A program made the translations under genes and the position numbers. A stretch of 64,000 nucleotides of DNA from Chrysoperla carnea (Eukaryota; Arthropoda; Insecta; Neuroptera; Chrysopidae): positions 64,859,501 to 64,923,500 of the forward strand of contig NC_058341.1 in the NCBI RefSeq assembly GCF_905475395.1. Reading direction: 5' to 3'. The notes below the pieces were generated by a model, which worked only from the letters and a program-made list of their open reading frames with translations, searched no databases and had not been told where the DNA came from. Positions 48,401 to 60,400 of the stretch are shown here, in pieces. Positions within the stretch are counted from its first letter, which is position 1; the number at the start of each line of letters is the position of its first letter.

Positions 48401-51400
48401 CTCGAAATTTAATTTTACAACAGAACATATTAGAGGCACAGAAAATGTAGTAGCCGATTGTTTAAGTAGATTATTTTGTGAAAATGAAACAAATATTGAG
48501 GAAAATATTCAATCAAAAAACATAGAACCAATTACACTTCTTAATCAGATATTAACTGACCCCAAAGGTTTTTTATCTATAAAAAAGGAACAAAAAGCTT
48601 CTCCAGATTGTAGACACATTTACCAATTAATTAAATCAGGCTCAAATGTACAAAATTTTGCAATTCGCGATGGCTTATTAGTTCGTTTTGTTGGGCGCAA
48701 TAGAAATAAACGTATTGTTCTCACAGATTCTTTATTGGACTATGTATTAGATTACTTTCATTCCTCAGTATTTGGATGTCATTCAGGCGTCACGAAAACA
48801 TATCGTGAGATAGCCAAACGTTTTTCATATCCTGACTTATATAAAAAAACTGTAGATTATGTTAAAAAGTGTAGTGTTTGTGCTACCTGCAAACCAATTA
48901 ACTATAAAATCTCAGCACCTGATGCATCAATTAGTGAAAAAAATGTGTACAATAAATTATACGTAGACTTTATTGGACCCCTAATACCTTCTGCAGATAA
49001 TGGCTTCAAATATATTTTTGTTATTACAGATGCTTATAGCAAGTTTTGTTGGGCCTACCCCACTAGGAAAGCAACGTCAGCAGTGGTAATTAAAATTTTA
49101 CATCAACTATTCATGGTATTTGGATTTCCAAAAGTTCTAATTAGCGATAATGCTAAAAGCTTCAAATCTAATAAATATACACAATTTTTATTATTAAATG
49201 GAATTCGCATTGGATATACCTCGCCTTACCGTCCTCAAAGTAATATCACAGAAAGAATAAACAGGAATATAAAAATAAATTTAACCTGCGTAATCAAACT
49301 ATACCAAATGAAACATAAGGACTGGAATAAAATATTGCCATTTATAATATTCAATTACAATTCGACATATCACTCAATTATTAAAGCTTCACCAGCAGCA
49401 GTTTTTTTGGGTCGAACTTGGAATCAACCATTGGATTTATTACTAAATACCACCGATATTTTGGCTATGGAAAAACCTCCTAGTGTGGATATGGTCCAGC
49501 AGGCACTGCATAAAGCTACTGTAATGCGAAAAGCAAGACAACATCAAGCTCCAACTGATGTTAAATTCCACGTTAATCAACTTGTACGGGTTAGACTACC
49601 ACCTGCAGCATCAAACATCGACGAAGACAGAAAATTTTCACCTCGATTCAGCGATGTTAAAAGAATCATCCGTTTTACAACTCCAGTTAGTGTAGAATTA
49701 ATTGATCCAAAAACTAACGAATTAACTAGAACACATGTCACACACTTGAAACGTGCTGAAGTGCTATAAGATGAACTTTTTTTTAGAGGTGGTGAGTGAA
49801 ACACAATAAAAAACACTTTAGCTAAGACTCCAATCATTAGTTGAATAATTACTTTACCGATGCACAGATGTCAGATAAATATATATAAGTTAAATTAATT
49901 TTCTTAAAAAAATCCTTATAATGATACGTTATGAAAAATATTAATAATTTCTATTTTCATTTTTAATTTCTGAAATATTAAAAATACTTACAGTATTTTT
50001 ATATGTAAGAATTTTTCATAAAAAGGAAAAAAACAAGTCATTGTTGGACAAGGAGAGATGTATACATAGCTAACATATAAATTATAGAGACAGCTATTTA
50101 AATTCATATATATAAGCTAGACGCTGTATACAGTGAGTCAGTGTAGTAAGCAGTACAAAACCAAGGATGTCTTCAATTTAATACTCAACAACATGGAATA
50201 AAGAAAACTATATATACATCTTTCTTCGGCCAACAAGGATATGTATAAACGTTATTTGATTTAATATTCTACTTCAAAATGTTCTGGTGAGACCTTAAAT
50301 AAAAAACTTTAAATATTTTAATTTCTTTTTGAACTTTATCTTATTTCTTTGATAAATTTGATACTTGTTCTTTTAAATCAATCTAAGTGCTAAATGACAA
50401 TCAAATAAGATTATTTTATTGAATTGTAAGCAACTTTAGATAGATGATATAAAAATGTTATTTTATATAGTATTGGAATGATTTATGTAACTTTTTTGGG
50501 AAGTTCATGTGTTCTTGGTGTGTGATGAATTTAACACTCCAGAACATAGTTTAACATGAACCTTTTGTTGTTATATTATTTTTTCTAAATGAGAAATTTG
50601 TAACTAATTATTTTTTTGTTGTTGCATAAATCATCCTTGCTAATTTTTTTTGAAACATTTTGTTTCTTTTAGATATGACTAACTCATTATTTTAGACTAT
50701 GTCATTTATATATTTATTCTTTTTTTTTAAAGTTTATTAAATAAACTTTTGGATTCTTCTAATCCATTTAATATATGGTTAACTCTCTTTATAGAGACGA
50801 TATCATTTTATATTATTTGACGATGTCATTAATATGTATTTATTTTTTTTAAAGTTTATTAAATAAACTTTTGGATTCTTCTAATCCATTTAATATATGG
50901 TTAACTCTCTTTATAGAGACGATATCATTTTGTATTTTTGACTATGTCATTAATATTTAATATTTTATAGAGTTTATTAAGTAAACTTAGGATTATTTTT
51001 AATCCTTTTAAAATATGATTAACTCTCCTTTATAGGGACTATATCATTTTGTATAAACTAAAACGGTCGCTTGGCTTGACAAATTGGGGTATGCATTCAT
51101 TGTAATATTTTTGTTTTTTTTTTACTTCATTATTTTTGAACTTGTTGAATGCGGTATGCAATTTGTCGAATCAAGTCACTTGTATATATAATTCTGTTAT
51201 TTGCTTTTGTATGGACTATTTTTTTTGAATTATTGTGAAAGAATATTGGTTACGAAATTGAATTTAATCTCTTTCATTAGTGAAGAATAAAACTCGAATT
51301 TATTAAAAATTTAAATACTGATTTCATTATTTTCTCTTAATCAAATTTATATTTCAGATTAATTAATTTTCACGCTTCCACGTAAACATTTATGAATGAA

Positions 51401-54400
51401 TTGAACTTGTTACATATATGAGATTGAGTACGGTTAACTCGTGGCTAGAATAATCTAGTTCGAGAGAATATCTCGGTTAACAACCATTCTTATTAGTACT
51501 TGTTCATTTCACGCTAATATAACGTTCCAATATCAACTAACTATAAATCTCGTTACAATTTTTAAAACAAATTTTCTCATTGTATCAATATTGGCACCAA
51601 TCGCTACGTTTCAATAATTAGATACCTTTTTTTGTATCAATATTGGCATCAGATCGTAACCAGGGCCGGATTAACAAGTAGGCAGAATAGGCAGTTGCCT
51701 GGGGCCCCCGATTTTAGGGGGCCCCCGAAAAATGAAAAAGACTTCTAAAATTTTCTTACAAACATAAAATTCTAGAGAGTGAAAGAAAAATATAATCAGA
51801 ACTTGTAATATTTGGGGTTGCGCAGGGACAAATAGGACACAACTAAACAACGTACAGGATAATTTAGAAATTTAATTAAGAATTAATATACATAGAAAAA
51901 TGTTCGTATTAAAGTTCATCAATATTCATGAAATAAAATCACATCAGTGTTCATACTAAATTAACGCATGTAATACAGTTTAGATACGCTGCTATACAAC
52001 AACCTCAATACAGTTTAGATACGCTGCTATACAGCAAACACAATACAGTTTAAATACGCTGCTATACGCCAAACACAATACAGTTTAAATACGCTGTTAT
52101 ACGCCAAACACACTTCAGTTTAAATACGCTGCTTTTCGCCCAAACACAATACAGTTCAGACGCGCTGCTATACCACATACACAGTAACACTTCTTACTCA
52201 CAACTTCCCGCAGCCTGCTTGTCCACAACCTTCGTCAACAACACTCGCACTCACTGACTCCCCGCAGCCTGCTTGTCCACAACCTTCGTCAACAACACTC
52301 GCACTCACTGAGATACCTTCTCGCTTGTGTCCAAACTCAGACTGACTGTTGTTACACACGCTTATTTGTTAGTGTCTTCTAAGCACACCCGCGGTTATTT
52401 TTGGAACAGAGGGTGTAGAAGCCTTCAAGCGGAAATTTCAACTAGAATGATGAATGAGTGAATGATTAATGATGGATGACAAATAAATGAATGTATCATT
52501 TAGTATCATTTAACAAATACCTTTTCGTAAATGTTCGAGAATAGAAGTTAATGAAAAGGTCGAGAATATTCGAGAACAATAAATGACTGGAATTTTCGAT
52601 AATATTCTGGAACATTTGAATTTATATATAAGACGAAGAATTCGCTGTACGGGGATAGTCAAGTCTGAGAATACTCACCGTAAACAATTACATAGTGTAA
52701 AGTGAATAAGTGAATAAAATATCCTTGTTATTATCACGTAAAAGTCCGCGTTTTTTTCTTTACCGTAGTGAGACCATCATTTTTCGGGAGTGATAGTTTA
52801 AGTGCAATACACTAGTAAATACTCAAACTATCGTTAGCGTCTAAAGTTGTTATTATGTAAAAAAATGTCTCGTTCATATTTAAGCGGCGCGCAAAAAAGA
52901 AAGGTTGCCGAAGAAAAACGATCACGAACAAGTGCAGTGTTAGAAAAAGTTCCAAAACTCGACAATTATTTTCATCGGAACGTAAAAACACCAAATTCAT
53001 CAGGCAGTCAAGGACTTGCAACTAGTCCTGAATTGAACGATGATCCAGTCAACTCAACACCTGAATCTTCAAACCAATCTCTTGTGGGCGAAAGTGTACA
53101 TAAAAATCAAGGTGTAGAAATTTCCAACCGTTCCAACGATCCAGGAAAATGGGAAAATTTACTAGTGAAGATGTAAGATTTTGGATTGAACATGGGCCAT
53201 CCACATGTCAAAATTCGCAGTTTACGATTCATTTGATATCATATTAGAGGCTCTAGAAATCATTGCTGATGATGAATCACAAAATACTGATACTCGTTAT
53301 GAGGCGACGTGTATCGCGAATAAAATGCAAAAATTCGAATTTGGTTTCATGTTGATTTTATGGAACTCTATTTTGACTGCTATGCGTTCAGTGAGTAAGT
53401 CATTGCAAAGTGAAAAAGCAGATTTGCAAACGTGTGCTTTTTTGTACGGATCGTTAGAAGAGAGTTTAGTTTCATTCCGTGAAAAGTTCAATGATTTCGA
53501 GGAAAAAACAAAACAATTATTACCTGGTGTAGGTTATACAGAAATCGTAAAACGTACTCGTCGTAGAAAAAAACAACCTAATGACGGAAATGCTCCAGAA
53601 GTAGAATTTTCGCCTCGCGATGATTTTAGGACAAAAGGTTTCCTCGAAATCATCGACAATCTTCACAGTGAAATCAAACGACGTGCAAAAGTGTATATGG
53701 AAGTTTCAGAGAGATTTGCATTTCTCATCAACTTTTCTCTAAGTGATGGAGACCTCCACGAAGCTATAAATAACTTAGTTCGTTTTTATTCTAGAGATTT
53801 GGAAGAATTTTTTATTGAAATGAAACAATTCCAAAGTTACGTGAACTCCAGATACACTGATGCACAAAAAACTCATAGTCATTTGTATAAGATTCTAATG
53901 GAAGATCAATTAGCCGATGTATTTCCTAACACAGAAATAGCTCTTCGGATTTTTTTAACATTAATGATCACAAATTGTTCTGCCGAACGATCCTTCTCGC
54001 AATTAAAAAGAATCAAAGCTGCTGAAAGAGCTACAACGCGACAAGAGCGACTCGAGATGTTAGGTATACTTTGCATTGAGTCAGATTTATTGAACAAAAT
54101 CGATACTGATGATATAATTGATGAATTTGCCGAAAACAAATGTAGAAAACGACATGTTTAAAATGTAGATAGTAATTTTATTGATATTATTACATTGGGA
54201 CAATAAAATTTTTATGAAAGATAAAAGTTTGTATTTTTTAATCGAAAAAAGAAGGGAACGGACGTGAAAAAAAGGGCCCCCAAATTGATGGTTGCCTAGG
54301 GCCCCGTTGAGGGTTAATCCGGCCCTGATCGTAACACAACCTTATTTTTCGTATCAGTATGCCGCTCTTTACAATCAGACCTCATACAGGGTCAGTGGCG

Positions 54401-57400
54401 GATTAAGTATTTTGCCGCCCTAGGCCCTGTCTGATTAGCCGCCCTTTTTAAAAGATGAAATTTTATTTTTTTGAATCCGTTTATATTATTTATCCGTTTA
54501 TAATACTTATATCAATTTATATATGAAACACCAGAATCATTGAAAATAAAATAAGAAAACATTGTGCAATTCTAGAAGCGGCTTACATGTAAGATTAATT
54601 TTACTAAAGATACAAAAAATCAACAGAGCTTTGAAAATTCTTCAAAAAAAGCTTATCAATATTCAATTATTTCTGTTATAAAACATTTTTTATCAGTATT
54701 GCACTCACAAATAAAAAAGTTAATCAGAAAATAAATTCCATTCTATTTCATAGAAATTTATTTGTAAATTTATATAAAAAAAATTCGAATAGATCCTTAA
54801 AATGTATTGTCGTTACATTATATCAGATTTAAAATTTTGACATTCTGAAAAATTTGCCGCCCCCCAAATTGTGCCGCCCTAGGCCCGGGCCTCACGGGCC
54901 TAGGCGGTAATCCATCACTGTACAGGGTGTCTTTTTAAGTTGTTTTTAACATGTACGTGAAACTCGATAAAGAAATTTAATTGAGGAAAATGCTTCAAAC
55001 GAAAAATATAAGTTCAAAAGATACATCTTATACTGGCATCGAATTCGCTCAATGGCTCACATGGGTCATGACCCCCCCCCCCCCAAACAGCCCGCATTTC
55101 AAAAAAAAGAGCTGAATCAATATTTTACAAACCGAAAAACAAAAAAAAATCTTTGTTTATTTGGTTTTTTTGTTATTTTATTGAAAAACAAAAATAACAA
55201 AAATTCTACGACCCCCCCCCCCCCCCTCCGAAAAAAGTTTCTAGATCCGCGCCTGAATATTCCTGATTTTATTGAGTCCCGATTATCGACATTACTGTAT
55301 ATCATATTTTAAGAATTTCCCGCCTGACATTTTCGCCCCAGGCCATTAACCGAACCGCCCTTTCCCTAGATCGGGCACTGATTGAACGAACAAGTAAGTG
55401 TTCAAGTAAAGCGCACTATGTTTTACTAACTTCGACTTACAGAGCCTGCTTTTAGAAATTCGGGTTATAGAGTATTAATATGTGTACTATCGATACCTCG
55501 TACGGAAATAATTTTTTGTTCGAGTTACAGAGTCCAAATAATTCGAGGTACCGCGTATTTAGAGGTTCAGTGGAAGGGAATGCCACTTTTTCCGATTTGC
55601 TGAGAATTACGACTTAACGAGGTTTGAGTTATCAATGTTCCACTGTATCTTCCCAACTAAACTTACCATACGATTAACTAATTTGATAGCATCCGAAACA
55701 ATTTTATATTCTTGAATTCCACCTCGTTCTAGATTAGGGGTAAAACTACCTGATTGTAATACTTGTAAAAGTTTGATAATATTTTTTCTTTTATATACAA
55801 TCATAATCATTTTAACAGCTCCTAAAAATATTATATTTTAAAGTAGGATTATATAAGTTTTAAGTTGTCCAATATAATCAAGATATTGTGCTCGCACGCA
55901 TGTGGTATAAAGTGCAATTTCTGTAAAAAATGGTTTAAGTCGTAAATCAAGTTAGAGAGTGCAATTTTTGTATTTATTTAACAAAATCCATTTTTTATGA
56001 AAAATTGCACTTAATATATGTGTGCACAATACTATCTAGTCCGAGCAATAAGCGGTAAATCGCGGTAAAATAAGCTAGAAATAGGCGGTAAATAATTAAT
56101 AAATTAATTATTGATTACTTAATTAATATTAATAGCACCTATGAAATTAAAACAAATGATTCGGCCAAAACAACATCAATCATTGTATGTGAAACATTCC
56201 AGAGGGGGGAAATAATCCGGAAAGGGAATAGGCAATGTCACGATTGGTATATCAACACCCAGCCTATATCGCTAAAGATAGAAGTTTCAAATTTCGAGAA
56301 GATATTGATTTTATACTGTATATGGCACATAATAAACGATTTTTCGAAATTCATCCCATATAAGGGTGAAATAGGGAATGCAAATTTTGTATGAAAATAT
56401 ATATAAACAGTCATTTTTGAGTAATTCACTACTTAACCGATTTTAAAAGTCTTTCATCTATAGAATACTACATAATCGGCAAGTGACTTATCAGAATTTT
56501 TTTCAAAATTATTAAGGATTTGCACTAAAAGTACAATTTAGGAGACGATTCTCAAAAAATTCTTTCTTATGTGACACCTACAGTATATTACTACAAAACT
56601 ATATTTTCTCAAAATTTGAAACTTCTATCGTTAGCGATTTAGGCTGGACGTCGATATATCAGTCGTGACATAGCCTATCCCCCCTCCAGATTATTTTCTC
56701 CCTCTGAAATGTAACTGATTTTAAATAATATACAAAAAGAATCATTTTGAAAAAAAAATCATCAAAATCTTAGCTGTTATTGAGGAATAAAGGATAAAGG
56801 AATACATAAAATAGCCATTCTTAGGGAGGGCTATTTTATGTATTCCTTTATCCGACGAGGAGGAGCTATCATTTAATGGGCCACATTTAATGGATAGCAA
56901 TACATATTCAAAAGTCTGTCCACATCCAAAACTTGGGTAAAATCGATTCATAAATACCGATTTTATAAAATTACCCCTTCTTTAATGTAAGTATGCACAA
57001 CATTCGTGCAAAATTGCATGTTTGTTCCAAAAATGTTAGGTAGTAGCGTTTATCGATCGGACTATTATTAGTCTAGTCAAGAAGTTCAAATTGGGGAAAT
57101 ATAGATGATTCCATACAATAGTATGTTGAGAATATGGGCTTAAAAAAATAATAGAAATAAAATAAGTTAATTACTGAATAGTAATAATTTTATTAGTAAA
57201 ATTTTATATACATTTTATATCATGTATATGAAATATACCAAGGTATACTAAGTTTAGTCCAAGTTTGTAACGCTTAAAAATATTGATGCCATGAACAACA
57301 TTTTGGTATAGGTGTTAATAAAATCACCTAATTAGTCCATTTCCGGTTGTCCGTCCGTCTGTGAACAGGATAACTCAAAAACGAAACAAGATATCAAGCT

Positions 57401-60400
57401 GAAATTTTTACAGCGCACTCAGGACGTCAAAAGTGAGGTCGTTTTCGTAAATAAGCAACATAGGTCAATTGGGTCTTGGGTCCGTAGGACCCATCTTGTA
57501 AACCGTTAGAGATAGAACAAAAGTTTAAATGTAAAAATGTTCCTTATCAAAAATAAACAACTTTTATTTGAAATATTTTTTTGTAAACATCACTGTTTAC
57601 TCACGAGGACACACATTAGATGCAAATTTTATAGTATGTAGGTAGGTATTAATATGGGATTATCAGTTATGTATTTTTGACATGTATAGATTTATGTGTA
57701 ATGTGATAGAGTGATCAACACTGTCTATACATGGTATTTCAACAATTAACTCAGTCAATTGTTTCTTTTCACTTATTTAAAGTGAATTTTCTTTGTATTT
57801 ATTATAATCACATCGAGTTATGTAGTTTTGTTCCATCAGCCATTTGCTGATTGATTTTTTTCACATTTTTTTTCATTTGATTCTTGAAGGACCCCCAGAA
57901 TACTCGGAAGCCGGTGGGGCCCCCAAAACACTCGGGAGCCTAAATAAAATACTCCCACTCCCGAAACTCTATTTCCATTATTTATAATTTTAATTTAAGG
58001 CTGAAAATAGGTCTTTTGCGTCATATGTAGATTGTTGTACCTAATAACATCAAAAACAAATATCTCACACTAAATAATTTTTTTAAGGTATTAAATATTA
58101 ATTTTAAAATTGGTAAAAATTATTGTGTATTCTGAACATTTTAGAGAATTGATTACCGCTGGAAATTTACATTTAAGTTAAAGAATTTTTATAAACAAAG
58201 TATTAAAATTTTTTTAACTCTTTTGATGTGATCTTGTGTAGTATATAGTATATAAGTAGGGCTCCACGAAGCAAAAAAAATTTACGCCAATTTTTATTTA
58301 AACATTTTTTTTTAGTTTACAATGAAAACGGAAATTTCAGAAAATTTTCTTATTGAAAAATTGTTTAACTTGTTGAAAAATTAATTTTAAGATAAATTTC
58401 CAACGATAATAACTTCTTTAAAGTGTTAAGAATACATAATAATTTTTTCAAATTTTTAATTTAATTTTTAATACCTTAAAAAACTATTTAGGGTTACGTA
58501 CTCATTTTTATCGCTAACACAACAATCTAATAATGACGCACAAAGACCTTTTTTTTAGAGTTCAGGAAGTAGGGGTTTTATATTGAAAATTTTCTCCTCT
58601 TTAAGAATCATTTTTTTAAATTTCTTAAACATTAAAATTTTATAAAATATGTCAAGTGGGAGCCTTGACATCCGCGGAACGAGGTACAACTATTACTATT
58701 GAAATTTGTTTTAACGCTGCAGGGACATACCTTCCTCCTATGTTTATATATCCGTATGAAGCCCGAACTAAAACGAACTTTGTTCTAAAACAAACCCAGT
58801 TATGCTGATTTTAGATGGTCATGCCTCTCACACGCAAAATTTGCAGTTAATTGATAACGCACGTGAACATGGCGTGACAATAATATGCTTCCCACCACAC
58901 ACTACTCACAAACTACAGCCAGCTGATGTTGGTTTTATGCGGCCTTTGAGTATCTTTTATGATCAGGCTCTAACAGCATGGTTGAGATCAAATCCTGGGA
59001 AAATAGTTTCCCAACTTCAAGTGGCTGAACTTTTCGGGCAAGTGTTTACTCGGGCAGCAACAATGTCAAATGCAATAAATGCTTTTAAAACATGTGGAAT
59101 TTCACCTTACAATGCGCATATTTTTACCGAAGACGACTTCATTGCTGCAGAGGCCACCTAAATCGAATTGAACGCTGAAAAGGAACCCGAAGCTGATATA
59201 ACTCCAACGCCATCGGTAGCAGTAATCTCACAACGAACACTGGCAGTTCCATCAACAGTAATATCGTCATCTCCTGATCCACAAATGGCCACCGGCATTG
59301 CAAATTCTTCAGCAAACACTGTACCTCAAGTAGCTGGTACAACCTCAAATCCAGTACAGCAAGCATCAGTAAATGATTCTTTGGATACTTCATCATTCAA
59401 TCTGATTAGCCCGAAACAGTTAATGCCTTATCCACGAATGGCCAAAAAAAGACCAAGACAAGTTCAAAGAAGAGGGAAAGCAGCTATTATCACTGCTTCT
59501 CCATATAAAGCAGAATTAGAAGAAAGACAAAATAGTAAGAAATCGACACCAAAGGTAACAAACAAAAAGGAAATGAAAAAAACAAACAAGAGATCTAAAA
59601 AAGATAAGAAAACTGACGATGGAGCTCAGATATCAGATGATGAAGATGCAGAATGTTTGTACTGCCAAGGCTTGTATTCAGAGTCTAGTGAAGGATGGAT
59701 CACTTGCCAGAATTGCGGTAAATGGGCTCATTGTGGCTGTGCAGGAGTGGACGATAACGATGACGAAGCTGTTCATACTTGCCCGGTTTGCGAATAGAAC
59801 GACGCTTAAATACTCTATACCCCATCTTACCCAAGGGGGTACCCCGTTTTGCTATAGGTGGGGCAAGATGGGGAGATTTAATGATTTTGTTAAAATTGAT
59901 ATTTCTATGAGAAGACTTATTATATTTTGTTTTAACTGATTATAATTAAAGAAAGAAAGACTGATTATTTTCTTAATAAAAGTTCCTACATTGTGCAATT
60001 AAAACTGAGGGTTTTATTTATAAAAAGTATGCCTTTTTTAAACTAATATTACAATTAATTCATAAAGTATAGAGTTAAAGTAGCTTTAATATTTAATTCT
60101 TTAAACAATAAAACAAGTATTTGACTTCTTAAATTAATACTTAAAGTTTTTAGAATTACCAATGCACAGATATGTAAACAGTATCGTGAGAGATAAAATG
60201 AAAACAAAATTAAATCTAAAATTACCAATGCACAGAAACGTAAATAGTATCGTAAGAGAAAAAATAAAAAGAAACCATTTACAATAAACTTATTACACTT
60301 TACCTGCAAATTGCTCATACAATTATTTGTATTTTCAAATAATTTTTATCTTGTTGTATATTTTTCAGTTTTTTGAAAATGTGTTTTTTTTATAGCAAAT

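Larger units (their letters stand above)
51661..54327 (+). mobile_element. hAT transposon, internally deleted, nested in the 3' LTR
   Basis: Terminal inverted repeats CAGGGCCGGATTAAC and GTTAATCCGGCCCTG are perfect over 15 bp. They are flanked by an exact 8-bp duplication ATCGTAAC (51653-51660 and 54328-54335), diagnostic for hAT. A second 'gggccccc' inverted block lies inside each end. The 2667-bp element encodes a broken transposase at 52865-54161. Confidence 0.95.
43604..54356 (+). mobile_element. Ty3/gypsy LTR retrotransposon with a nested hAT
   Basis: The complete element has TG...CA LTR ends and a 4-bp target duplication GTAT (43600-43603 and 54357-54360), the usual size for Ty3/gypsy integration. 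Order: 5' LTR 43604-45490, putative primer-binding site, gag, pol (protease, RT, RNase H, integrase), polypurine tract, 3' LTR. No env-like frame. Without the nested hAT it is about 8.1 kb. It lies in intron 2 of the odorant receptor, antisense to it. Near-identical LTRs and open frames indicate a very recent insertion. Confidence 0.93.
49797..54356 (+). repeat. 3' LTR, split by a hAT element
   Basis: The parts are 49797-51660 and 54336-54356. The first 1864 nt show no differences from the 5' LTR in the stretches I compared and no indel. The last 21-23 nt beyond the hAT differ at several positions from the 5' LTR (acaacaac plus T-run versus acaaccttatttttc). Confidence 0.88.
43567..55380. mobile_element. 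outer hAT-like element split by a retrotransposon
   Basis: The left terminus CAGGGCCCGATCTAG (43567-43581) is mirrored by CTAGATCGGGCACTG at 55366-55380, 14 of 15 positions agreeing. CAG...CTG ends are typical of hAT elements. Its own sequence is only about 37 nt on the left and the portion right of 54356, less a nested MITE. The expected 8-bp duplication is imperfect (aatgaaac versus attgaacg), so the assignment is tentative. No transposase of its own is seen. Confidence 0.45.

Noticed and set aside
51972..52180. CRISPR-like array
   Set aside because: The 35-bp units are directly adjacent with no unique spacers and lie inside a eukaryotic hAT element.
55052..55312. Proline-rich 86-aa frame and its glycine-rich antisense
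   Set aside because: Both arise from reading two poly-C tracts; no domain and no codon bias.
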